A stretch of 43,392 bases of DNA, from contig JAEXSP010000033.1 in the NCBI GenBank assembly GCA_023453795.1, forward strand, positions 1-43,392. The letters run 5' to 3'. Under the pieces are notes generated by a model. It ran no database searches. It worked only from the letters and a program-made list of their open reading frames with translations, and was not told the DNA's origin. The translations under genes were made by a program, and so were the position numbers. This document shows positions 1 to 9,800 of this stretch, one piece after another (the stretch's first letter is position 1; each line of letters begins with the position of its first letter). This DNA is from Bacillota bacterium. GTDB lineage: Bacteria; Bacillota; Clostridia; Acetivibrionales; JAEXSP01.

Positions 1-1
1 T

Positions 2-1831
2 ACCGTCAACGGCATCGTCCGTGGGCCTTTGGGCTCTGCGTTAACTGTGATAACGGCTGTACCCGGCATTAAGTCGATTACTGCCGATTCAGACAAAGTC
101 ACGGCAGTTATTGACGATGCCAGCACCACCGGAAAGCTGGGAATTTCCTCGTATCAGGCATTTCTCTATAAGGGTGATAGCTTATTTGACGGGCCTGTAA
201 CAGCTGCCGGGGCTCCCCTGTCCGCTGTCTTCAATAAAGCTTTGGAGGAGTCTTACAGCTATAGTGTGACGGTTCAGGCAGCAGGTACAAACTGCACCGG
301 GCCTGCGTGTGAAGCCGTAGCTGTTATTTCCGGCATTCCGGTCATTACAGATGCTTATTATGACGGATACCAAGTTACTGCAAGCTGGTCGCCCGTTTTA
401 TCTGCCGGGATCACAGGCTACTTGGCTATTTTGACATCTTCCGCAAGTCCTGACAAATCTGTCTGTATAAACACACCAAATACCTCGGTATGCATACCTA
501 TGGATTATTCAAGTGCTACAGGAACATACTCTTTATGTGTCCGCGCATTGAATGGTATTTCAACAGGCCCTTGCAGTGCTTCCAAAGATCCAGTAGGAGC
601 CGGTTTCTGCCTGTCAGCCAACAAGGATAAGGCGGCAGCAGTTCTGCCTATGTCTGGTTCACTTCCCCAAGCTCCTTTTGAAATGGTATGTTATCTGCCG
701 GAATTATATAAAACTGCACCGCAAACCCTTCCGTCATCAGATCCCTTTATACTGTCAGCCCTAACAGGTGCAGGAAGCTTCAAATACAAGATTACATTTT
801 CCTCCGACAGTATGGTGTGGAACTTTGACAGCTCTCCGGTGCGTACATATCTTCTGGACAGCTACCAAAAGTTTTTGATATCACTTGAGGGAAAAGCCCC
901 GAATCAGGATCCTGCCACCATTGGCATATTACTTCCAGGGGCGGTACAGAATGTTATTGACACCATTGCCGGAATGATGCCGCAAACCTTTGCGGAAACC
1001 CTTTACTATAACTACGGACTTTTAACTCAAAACAACTATACAGACCTGCGGCCGGGAATGCGCCTGCGGCTTGAGTATCAGCAGTGGCAGTCGGTGAGCT
1101 CCCAGCCACCTCAATACGTAAACGGTTATGTCGGAAATAATATAGCAGAGTATGATATAGGCTCCTACCTTAACGGCAGCGGGAATACGTCTGTAGGCTT
1201 CAACAACTTTCTGTCGAGCCTGAGCAATTTAACCGTACCTGCTCCTGCAGCGAGCGGAAGCGGGCCTGTTGAGGGCGGCGGCGGTGTAATAGACTTCTTT
1301 TTCAGGGAATTCCAGCGACCTTTTTACCGCCTCATTTATCCCTCGACCTTCAAGTCCTCCTCAAATCAGGGATCAAGCAATCCAAAGGATAATGCCTTGA
1401 TTCTGGCGGCTGCAGACTGGTTTACACTTTCCGATATTACACAAAAAATCGCGAATGGTGCTTCCATCCCAGCAATAGGAACAAACTATGCCCTACTTTA
1501 TATGCGCGGGCGTGCGGCGATGACACCTTTAATCTGTATCTCGGTAAACAGCACAAGCATTTGGGTACCTGTAGGAACTACACTTTCCCAGGTGTTGGAG
1601 CAGCATGGCATAAAACCTTTCAGTATTCCTGCTTCACTGACCGGACTGCGATACAGCCGCAAGTCGAGAAATATGTATGCTAATATTTCCGAGCAGGCAC
1701 CGAAATTCATCACCGGCCTTTCATTCCCTGTGCGCTTTGAGTGGGGCAATTCGGTGATTTACAGCAATTCTTCAGGTTGGTTCAATCTTCCTGTGCTACA
1801 GGGAGACCAAATTACATTTACAGGAGAATGA
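2..1831 (+). CDS. Large protein with fibronectin-III-like repeats, 5'-truncated
   Basis: The reading frame is open from base 2 with no stop or credible start, so the gene enters from outside the window; a TTG at base 29 has no ribosome binding site. 609 residues are visible. The first ~195 contain two consecutive ~90-residue beta-sandwich-like repeats (each ending in a YSVTVQAAG- or YSLCVRALN-type strand followed by a CTGP/GPCS turn), which look like fibronectin type III modules. The rest is low in charge and rich in Ser, Gly, Pro and aromatics. A stretch near residue 525 resembles a small SLBB/ubiquitin-like fold but is not certain. Whether an N-terminal signal exists cannot be seen. The stop is 1 nt before the next ATG, and AGGAG inside this gene's end serves that start. 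I do not recognise the family; it is probably a subunit or scaffold of the same giant-protein cluster. Confidence 0.8.
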   Translation, partial: TVNGIVRGPLGSALTVITAVPGIKSITADSDKVTAVIDDASTTGKLGISSYQAFLYKGDSLFDGPVTAAGAPLSAVFNKALEESYSYSVTVQAAGTNCTGPACEAVAVISGIPVITDAYYDGYQVTASWSPVLSAGITGYLAILTSSASPDKSVCINTPNTSVCIPMDYSSATGTYSLCVRALNGISTGPCSASKDPVGAGFCLSANKDKAAAVLPMSGSLPQAPFEMVCYLPELYKTAPQTLPSSDPFILSALTGAGSFKYKITFSSDSMVWNFDSSPVRTYLLDSYQKFLISLEGKAPNQDPATIGILLPGAVQNVIDTIAGMMPQTFAETLYYNYGLLTQNNYTDLRPGMRLRLEYQQWQSVSSQPPQYVNGYVGNNIAEYDIGSYLNGSGNTSVGFNNFLSSLSNLTVPAPAASGSGPVEGGGGVIDFFFREFQRPFYRLIYPSTFKSSSNQGSSNPKDNALILAAADWFTLSDITQKIANGASIPAIGTNYALLYMRGRAAMTPLICISVNSTSIWVPVGTTLSQVLEQHGIKPFSIPASLTGLRYSRKSRNMYANISEQAPKFITGLSFPVRFEWGNSVIYSNSSGWFNLPVLQGDQITFTGE

Positions 1832-1832
1832 T

Positions 1833-4800
1833 ATGAGTACTCTAAAACCGGTATTTAAGCAGTCTGGAACCAGTGCTTTATATTTTCTTGATTTGGAGGA
1901 TGCCTCGCCGAATGAGGCATTCCTTTCAGCCTTTCTTTCCTCCTCCGAGAGTCTCAAACTCACTCTGGAGGTTGAAGAGACTTGGAATGACGACAGTGGC
2001 ATTTACATATTTATGACCGCTGCACCGCCGGATGTAGATGCCTTTATCCTTAAAGTACGGGAATTGGTGCAAGGACAGGGTTATTACAATACAAGGTTTC
2101 TTTGGGTTCTTGACCCCAGCTTCACCGTAAGCCCCTGGGTTGGAAACAAGCTTCTCGCTTCAAAGAATGCTGACGGCACTTGGTCTGTACTTCAGACAGA
2201 AGCCTTCTGGTTTGCCGATTACAATTTGAGCATCGGTGGAGGCTGTACAATCAGCGGACCTACACAAGAAAACGGGTACGGCTTTACCTTTGTTCCTTTA
2301 ACCGATTATCCAAACATCCTTTTTAATTCGCCCTTATCCGCCTTCCCAATGAGTACACCGGCAATGCTTCTTCCCCTGAGCGGCAGTGCTTCGGGCTGTT
2401 TTTCTCTTGGATTCAGGCTCTCAAATTCGGGTAGTGAAGACTCGCCTTCCGATTTTGAGCTGCTGCAGTTATACTGTGCTTTTTTTATACCCGATCCCGA
2501 GCAGAACACCGAGGGTGCTGTCAGAACACTAAAATATCCGGTACTGGAGCAGCCTAAGACAGGGGAAGTTCTGCTTTATGGGCGTTTTGACCATTTAAAT
2601 CAGCTCACAGGCAACCGAACTTCTCTTTCTCTGATTGACCCAACACGGCAGAATCCTGCCCCTTCAAATATAAAATCCTTTTACATCACGACAACAGGCC
2701 ATCATGTCTGCATGACTCCTTTGCCTGGCAACAGTATTGAGGCAGACGCCCGCTTTGTGTTTGCCAAACGTCCTCTTTGGTCGGATCCTCTGGCTTCACC
2801 CTCTTATTACATGTCACCGGAGGGCGGCTTTTCGATCACCGTTGATACAACCCCAGAGGAAATTTCTTCTTCATCACTGATACCTTCGGAAAGAATTGTA
2901 TGCGGTATATCCAGTGTTGAATATGCCGGACTTATGAATACTGTCGGCAATACCCTCCATTTTATTCCCGGGGGGAACGCTTATGCTCCTTCTTTTGCCA
3001 AAGACAGCAGCAGTACAGAAAATACACTGCCATTGCTTACGGAGCTCGGTACCACTTCCTGGGTCTATATTACCCCCTCTTCGGAAGTAAATCGGATTTA
3101 TTATTACAGTCAGCCGGAACAAGCATTGATGTATGATGCCACTAATATAAGCCTTGCAGACAACGGCTCTACCGGACATCTGAATTTTCTTGAGATACCG
3201 GCCGCCGTTCTGCCTCCATCCTTTTCACCCACAATAACATCAGACATCGAACCTTTAATATCTTCCGCCGCATTTCCCATGGTGCCTTTCCTCGGTATAG
3301 ACCCTGATGATGTTGAATATTGCCGCCTGCTTGAGTACCAGATTGTAAGTCCTGCCCGGCGAAAAGCTATTGAGGATATTTCTGCTCATATGTACCGTAG
3401 TGATGCCGTTCGTGGAACAATCGGAAACGGAAAAACCACAGGCGTTACTCCTCAGGGACTTATTGCAGAGATGGATGACAACCTGATAGACTGGAAACGT
3501 CTTGTTCTAGGAAATACTGCACAGCCATCGTCTGATGTAAATTCTAATTCGATTGACAGCAGCTGGCTGCAACTTACCGATATTAGGGACAGCTTCCGTG
3601 CATCCCTTCAGTCTAATCAATTATTCCTGGTGGCCGCCGACCCGACAGTATTCCAGAGTGCATGTTCTGTACGATACTGCCTTACTGAATATTCGTTCAC
3701 TCAGCTTAAACAGATTTCTCCCGAAAAGAGAGGCTCCGACAGCATTCTGAATACCATAAAACAGAAAACTGTGGAGGCCGGGTTTCCGATTTATGATGAC
3801 AAGACCGCCTACCGGACACAGCTTTCAGCTTGGGCCCCGGGAATAACCCCATATTTGGAGGCCTGGGAAACTGAAGGTGCATATTTCGAGCTGGTTATCT
3901 CAGGCTGGAAATTTCTCCTCTCCCCCTACCAATGGTTCTGTGATAGCCGGCAAAGCCATCAGAACACAATTATGCTCATGAAATTCAACAACAGTGCACT
4001 GGACGAGTTGATTAAAGATACCACCGCCTGGCCATGGCCCGATGTGGCTAAAATAAACGGAAGCCTTGAAATAACTCAAGATGAACTGCGCTCGATTTTT
4101 GACTCTGCAAGGCAGTCTACAGCTCAGGCTAAAGAAAACGGAACAGTGTCCCCTTATGAAAATTTTGTAGATGTCATTACAGATCCGAATTGGAACGGTG
4201 TGCTTTTCCTTAACTGTCAGGTACCGCTTACTCAGCTTCCGTCACAGCTGCAGGGTATAGCTGCAGGTATTGACACAAAAAGATTTTATGCTCATCACAT
4301 GGGACTGAATATAACGCCGCTGAGCGTGGAAAGTCAAGTAGTACAGCTCGGCACCACCTCTTCGTTCGGTTTGATAGATTACCAGGATACCGACGATTTG
4401 CTTTTAGCACAGGATATTGAATTTGATTTCAAGGTGCTGGTGCTTACTATACTGTTTGAAAACTCCTGCATCAAAAATTTCACCTGCAAAATAGAGCTTT
4501 TAATCTGTAAGCTCTTTGGAGACCTCGTACTTCTCAATGGAAGCACACATGGCAACAACCTGATTCTTGAAGGGGTATGCCAGACTGAAAACGGAAAGGA
4601 TTTCTACAGCTTCCGTCAGGTCGGAATAAGCCTTTACCAGTCGGAAAATTCTGCACTGGAAGCCATTGAAATCCTGTCCACCCAATACATAACGCTTATA
4701 CCTGAGAATACACAAAGCAATATTGCCGCCAGTCGTTTTACCCTGGGAGGCAATCTCTACTTTACCGAAATAGAAGGCTTCGATCTCTTTTCCTTTGGAC

Positions 4801-5585
4801 CGGCCCTGAATAAGGAGCAGTCCTCAGGGACAATGAGAGACGGCTATCTCCGTTTTTCGGAATTTACTATTGATATGAGTTTTGATACTACAGACCCCAA
4901 TCAAAGGAAAAACTTTTTAACAAAGGCTTCCGGAATCTCTTTTGAGCTGTCCCAAAGCATCAGCAGGGACAACGGACTATACCTCAAGTTCCCTCTCACT
5001 CTGACGGGCATGGTCGAAGCCCCTGTTACTTCTGTAGAAGATGGCCAGCCAAAAGGTGTTTCCCCGAAGGAATTGGGCTTCTCTTCAATCGGTGCCCCGC
5101 TTCAGCAAGGCGCACTTACGAACCCCTGGTACGGATTGGTAATGGATCTGGACCTTGGAACGCTGGGATCGTTGGCTGGAGACCTGGGACTTAAAATATC
5201 ACTGCTTGCGGCCTGGTGCAAAACTGAACCTGATAATGAACCCATCGTCTTTATTGGGATGAAATTCCCGGGACTCAGTGATCTTGGAGTGAAACTTCCT
5301 ATTGAAGGCATCCTGAGTCTTGGCTTTCGTAACATCCAGTTTCTTTCGAGCGAAACCGATAAGGGCAGGCTTTACATGCTTCGGCTCCGGCAGTTTGGTA
5401 TCCGTCTTTTGGGACTTTCCTTCCCACCCGGCAACAATGATATTTACCTTTTCGGAAATCCTGATAACAGTTCCAACACCAAGCTTGGCTGGTACGCAGC
5501 TTACTCCGACGGTAAGGATGAGGACAGCTCAAACTCGCGCAAAATGCTTTCGGGACGACGTAATAGAAGAGGAGGTAAAGCTTAA
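1833..5585 (+). CDS. 1250-residue beta-rich protein of unknown function
   Basis: Starts at an ATG with AGGAG six bases upstream, directly after the preceding stop, so translation is probably coupled. There is no signal peptide, transmembrane helix or known catalytic motif. The sequence is dominated by alternating hydrophobic/polar beta-strand patterns. Residues ~1090-1225 form a Gly/Leu-rich beta region (LGSLAGDLGLKISLLAAW, then FGIRLLGLSFPPG and a DIYLFGNPDN turn). A similar strand-turn pattern occurs around residues 900-970 of the 3927-residue protein downstream (LGVVSVEIYTNGD), so the two may share a module; this is inference by eye. As I recall, large proteins assigned to DUF6603 look like this, but I could not run a profile search. 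The stop overlaps the next start by one base (TAATG). The C-terminus is short and basic (SGRRNRRGGKA). Confidence 0.85.
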   Translation: MSTLKPVFKQSGTSALYFLDLEDASPNEAFLSAFLSSSESLKLTLEVEETWNDDSGIYIFMTAAPPDVDAFILKVRELVQGQGYYNTRFLWVLDPSFTVSPWVGNKLLASKNADGTWSVLQTEAFWFADYNLSIGGGCTISGPTQENGYGFTFVPLTDYPNILFNSPLSAFPMSTPAMLLPLSGSASGCFSLGFRLSNSGSEDSPSDFELLQLYCAFFIPDPEQNTEGAVRTLKYPVLEQPKTGEVLLYGRFDHLNQLTGNRTSLSLIDPTRQNPAPSNIKSFYITTTGHHVCMTPLPGNSIEADARFVFAKRPLWSDPLASPSYYMSPEGGFSITVDTTPEEISSSSLIPSERIVCGISSVEYAGLMNTVGNTLHFIPGGNAYAPSFAKDSSSTENTLPLLTELGTTSWVYITPSSEVNRIYYYSQPEQALMYDATNISLADNGSTGHLNFLEIPAAVLPPSFSPTITSDIEPLISSAAFPMVPFLGIDPDDVEYCRLLEYQIVSPARRKAIEDISAHMYRSDAVRGTIGNGKTTGVTPQGLIAEMDDNLIDWKRLVLGNTAQPSSDVNSNSIDSSWLQLTDIRDSFRASLQSNQLFLVAADPTVFQSACSVRYCLTEYSFTQLKQISPEKRGSDSILNTIKQKTVEAGFPIYDDKTAYRTQLSAWAPGITPYLEAWETEGAYFELVISGWKFLLSPYQWFCDSRQSHQNTIMLMKFNNSALDELIKDTTAWPWPDVAKINGSLEITQDELRSIFDSARQSTAQAKENGTVSPYENFVDVITDPNWNGVLFLNCQVPLTQLPSQLQGIAAGIDTKRFYAHHMGLNITPLSVESQVVQLGTTSSFGLIDYQDTDDLLLAQDIEFDFKVLVLTILFENSCIKNFTCKIELLICKLFGDLVLLNGSTHGNNLILEGVCQTENGKDFYSFRQVGISLYQSENSALEAIEILSTQYITLIPENTQSNIAASRFTLGGNLYFTEIEGFDLFSFGPALNKEQSSGTMRDGYLRFSEFTIDMSFDTTDPNQRKNFLTKASGISFELSQSISRDNGLYLKFPLTLTGMVEAPVTSVEDGQPKGVSPKELGFSSIGAPLQQGALTNPWYGLVMDLDLGTLGSLAGDLGLKISLLAAWCKTEPDNEPIVFIGMKFPGLSDLGVKLPIEGILSLGFRNIQFLSSETDKGRLYMLRLRQFGIRLLGLSFPPGNNDIYLFGNPDNSSNTKLGWYAAYSDGKDEDSSNSRKMLSGRRNRRGGKA

Positions 5586-6820
5586 TGGCAAAGGGTGTAA
5601 AGGTTCATGTGCTAAAGGTAGGACAAGGAATGGGAAATTTCATTCAGGTTTATGGAAACGGTTTGGATAAAGCTCCTACCAATTCTATGATATTTGATTT
5701 GGGTTCTGAAAAGGGTAAATCCAGATTTACTCCAATTGCAATAAGCACAATTATACATAACCTGCTGAAAATGGATCCCCCCAGAAAATTGGATATGATT
5801 GTATTCAGCCATGGGGACAAGGATCATTGGAACATTTTTAAGGATCTGATTATTAAATGCACTAAAGAAATTGCATTTTTACAATACGGAAAAGTTTATT
5901 ACGGCGGTACTAAAGACCAGTATGATTCTAACATCTCCGGGAAAAGGTACAATATTCTCGAAGACCTGGAGCAAAGGGGAGCAAATGTACAAAACCAGTT
6001 TTTAAACGCTTATACCAGCTTTTATACCAAGCTAATTGACGATACCTGGCCGGTACTGGCAAATTTAAACGGATTCAAGGTCCGTCTGCTGATGTCAAAT
6101 GTCGACAATGGCATCGTGCTTAATGACAAGGGTACTGAAAACGAATTCACAAACAAAAACAGCGTTTCTGCCGTACTTATTTGTGAATACGCCGGAAAGC
6201 GCTTTATATTTTCCGGTGATGCGACTGGTCTGACTGTCAATATGATTAATGAACTGATAAAAACACAAAAGATTGAAGATCAGGTTAACAACACCTTCAT
6301 GTTGGTTACGCCTCACCATGGCAGTGCAGTAACACTTAAGTACGGAAAAGATCCCTTTGCTCCTGCAAAAACATTTGCAGCCTATTGCGGTGCCAATTGC
6401 ATTTCCGCCAGTGCAGATTTCCGTGTAGGCTTCAACCACCCTGATCTTGAGGTGCTGGAAATTTTTGCAGAAGCCAAAATAAAAAAAGTAGCCCCCATGT
6501 TAATCGGAAAAAGCGGTTATACTCCCCCAAGGAACGAATCGGACTATCCCAAGCATTTGTTCACCGCATATAACGAAAACAAATGGTCCAGCTATGCTTC
6601 TGAAGATAATGTTTTCACTACTTACTATAACCTGACTAGATCCTGTAATTGGATTTTTACAGTGGAGGAAAACGGTGCCATGAAGATCGAACGCGACCCT
6701 GCCGATGGGTTTGATTATGTCCCAGGCGGCTCTCCGGTTCTCAGTGCTTATAATAAAACACGCGGGCCCGGCTCTTCTAACGGTAATTCCGGTAAAAAGC
6801 GCAAAATTGACAAAATATGA
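5585..6820 (+). CDS. ComEC/Rec2-type metallo-beta-lactamase-fold hydrolase
   Basis: 411 residues, starting at ATG with GGAGG about 8 bases upstream inside the previous gene. The fold signature is clear: a metal-binding HGDKDH motif at residues 76-81 (the HxDxDH form typical of ComEC-like domains, not the HxHxDH of lactamases), an Asp in SGDAT at residue ~212, and a TPHHGS motif with His at ~244-245. It lacks the membrane channel of ComEC, so it is a free-standing soluble hydrolase, probably of a phosphodiester or other phosphate ester; the substrate is unknown. The C-terminal ~25 residues are low-complexity and basic (GKKRKIDKI). Its local base composition is more AT-rich than the genes on either side (about one third G+C in the line at 5641 against about half at 9001). 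Position inside the operon implies that it acts together with the giant proteins. Confidence 0.88.
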   Translation: MAKGVKVHVLKVGQGMGNFIQVYGNGLDKAPTNSMIFDLGSEKGKSRFTPIAISTIIHNLLKMDPPRKLDMIVFSHGDKDHWNIFKDLIIKCTKEIAFLQYGKVYYGGTKDQYDSNISGKRYNILEDLEQRGANVQNQFLNAYTSFYTKLIDDTWPVLANLNGFKVRLLMSNVDNGIVLNDKGTENEFTNKNSVSAVLICEYAGKRFIFSGDATGLTVNMINELIKTQKIEDQVNNTFMLVTPHHGSAVTLKYGKDPFAPAKTFAAYCGANCISASADFRVGFNHPDLEVLEIFAEAKIKKVAPMLIGKSGYTPPRNESDYPKHLFTAYNENKWSSYASEDNVFTTYYNLTRSCNWIFTVEENGAMKIERDPADGFDYVPGGSPVLSAYNKTRGPGSSNGNSGKKRKIDKI

Positions 6821-6858
6821 ATCAAGCAAGGACAAATAGACTTTAATGAGGTGTTCGT

Positions 6859-9800
6859 ATGACATTGGATGAACTCTACAACCAATTATTCAATGCGATA
6901 CAAGATAACAGTATCGTACTTAGCAGTGCACTGAGGCCTGAATTAGGCTTTGTTCTTCAAGCGCTTGACATTTCGCCTTCTTTGGTGGTAAGCAACGCAA
7001 TACTTTCTCCACCGACAGCCAGTGAAGTTATTTTGCAGGGCTCGGCTGTATACCGTGGAAATAATTGCGATGCTACTTTGACTGGAAAGGTACAGGGCGA
7101 AGGCTATGCTTTCAGGCTCGATCTGGAGGTTTCTGTGCAGAATCCCTGGACTTTGGGATCAGCCTTTAATAATCTTCCCGATACCTATATAGCACAAGAT
7201 GCAACACTTGCACGAACTACTTCATACTTGAACAGCACAAGCATAACACAACCGGCATTCAGTGCCTCCAATCCTCCTCCGGGGATGGAAGACACCGTCC
7301 CTTCCGCCGGATTTACAGGCTACCTCAATATGGATGGCCTGTTAAACCAATATGTGGATTTTCTGGGCAGCGGTCCATTTCCGCTGGAAGGTACCCTACT
7401 GATAATAAACCAGGATTTTCCCATATTGTCGCTTAAAGCAGATGTTGCAGGAAAATCCATTGATTTAGGCAATTCCTCAATCGGCAGGATATTTCTTCGT
7501 CTTTCCACCCATGCAGAAAGCGATGCCTTGCCTGCTGCGTATTCCGGCTCAACATTGGAAATTGTCGGCAGCGTGGCCGTTGGCTCCACCTCTCCTATTA
7601 CACTGGATATATCCGCCATCCTGCTGCAAGGAAATATTCGATGGGTATTCGACGGCAAATTTGAGGATTATACCGAGAAGCTTGCACAAGGATTGGAGCC
7701 TCTGGCAGGATTCCTCAACACCACTGTTGCCGGACTTGTTGCCCCTCCTGCAATAAAAGCCTTAACTTCCTTCTACCTGAAAGACATCAGAGTATCAATC
7801 ATTCCCCCTGATTTCAGTAAAGGGCGTTTTTTACCCGGGATTGATTTTATCTCCGGTACAGTGATGACCAAAGACGGCTGGTTTCCATCCATACCGTTCA
7901 TCAATATATCCAATGTCGGTGTACGCTGGATGATAAATACCTTTAGCACAGGCTCTTTTATCAGCAGCTGCGTTTTCGGTAATGTTATCTTCGGCACTGC
8001 ACCAAACGATACTACCTTTTTAATCAATGCCTGCCTGCCGGACTTTATCATACAGTGTACCCTCGCAAAAGACAACGAATTTGACCTGGGACAAGTCTTC
8101 GGCTGGTTTTACGGCGGCTCCGGTCCAAGTACAGGCCTAAAAGTTACTGATTTACGCTTTGTTGCCGATCCTCAACAGAAAACATTTAAATTTCAGGCTA
8201 ATATGACCACAGGTTATTCCTTAACCTTTGGCAATGTAACCTTCTCTTTAGAGGAAATGGATTTATGGGTTTATTACCGTCAAAACAATGTATCCGGCGG
8301 TATTCGCGGGACCATGCTGATACGGAGCAAGGATTATACCCCCGATAACCCTCAATACCTTATGGATACCGGACTATGGCTTTCAGCCGGTTATAACGAG
8401 GACGGAGCCTGGCTTTTTGAGGGTGGGCTTATTCCGGGTACCACCCTGGATCTTGTTACACTTATTGCTCAGTTTCTCGGTGTTGATACGCCGCCCGAAG
8501 GACTACCGGTATCAATTACTATTGAGGAGCTTGTAACCAGCTTCGACACAGGTACTAAAACCTTTACACTTTCCGGGTCGGTGGTTGGACGTTTGAAGCT
8601 GACGAATGTACTGGGCAACCTGGATCTTTCACTTACAGCCAACGTTGATATTGCACGGCTTCCCAAGGCTTCGGATTCCCAATTGGCCCTTACGGCTGAT
8701 GATGATAACATGGTGCTTGTAGGTTCTATTTTCGGTAAATTTGCCGTAAACAAGTTCTATGTAGGAGCAGGAATCAATCTGAAAGAGAAGGAATCCACCT
8801 ATATCTTCACTATTGGCTATGACAAGCTTTCCCTGACAGGCACCACCGCCTGGATCGGCGATGAACAGAACCGTCACCAGATTATTAACTTCACATTACA
8901 GGGAATTACACTGGGTTCCATGATAGAATTCTTCGTCAATCTGGTCCGGCCCGGCAGCGACTATCGTCTGGACCCTCCTTGGGATTTTCTCAACAGCATT
9001 GACCTCTCGAAGTTCACCTTGACTGTAGACCCCAAAGATTCCTGGGTATCCCTGACCTATGCAGTTGACTTGGATTTGTTCTTTATCGATATCAAAACAA
9101 TTGGTATTAAGTACATTAAGGTCAACGGTCAGGACTCGGTACGTCTGGTATTGACAGGGCGTTTCCTGGAGGAAAATTACACTGAGGGAAATGAACTGAA
9201 CTGGGATGTTATAGACGATCCTCCACCGGCAGTACCGGGACAAGGAGAACAATTACTTCGGCTTCGATACCTTGGTTTGGGACAGCACATCATGCTGCAA
9301 AATGCCGCTAGCTTCAATTCTGTGTCAGATGTCATCAATGCACTGCGAGACCAGATGAAGCCTATGGAAGACACTTCAAAAAATCCGCTGGCCCAGCCCT
9401 CGGGTTCACTTCTGACCTTTAATGAAAACAGTCATTGGCTGATAGGGCTGGACATAACCATAATGGATATGCTCTCTATTGCCGCAGTATTCAATGACCC
9501 CAATATATACGGTCTGGTGGTCTCACTGTCAGGCCCCAATGCAGGCAGCCTTGCCGGCTTCCGCTTTGAGATACTATATAAGCGCATCACCGATGATATC
9601 GGTGTCTATAAAGCTGTTTTCAGAATGCCTGAAGCCTTCCGGCAGCTGCAATTCGGCGTGGTCTCGATAACCCTCGGCGTAGTTTCGGTGGAAATCTACA
9701 CCAACGGCGACTTCAAGGTAGACTTGGGCTTCCCGAAAAACGGTGACTTCACAGACTCCTTCTCCCTGCAGGTATATATCTTTATCGGACATGGAGGCAT

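Noticed and set aside
6770..6820. Nuclear-localisation-like basic tail (GKKRKIDKI) on the ComEC-type hydrolase
   Set aside because: A short Lys/Arg tail is common by chance and can bind nucleic acid; nothing else points to a eukaryotic target.
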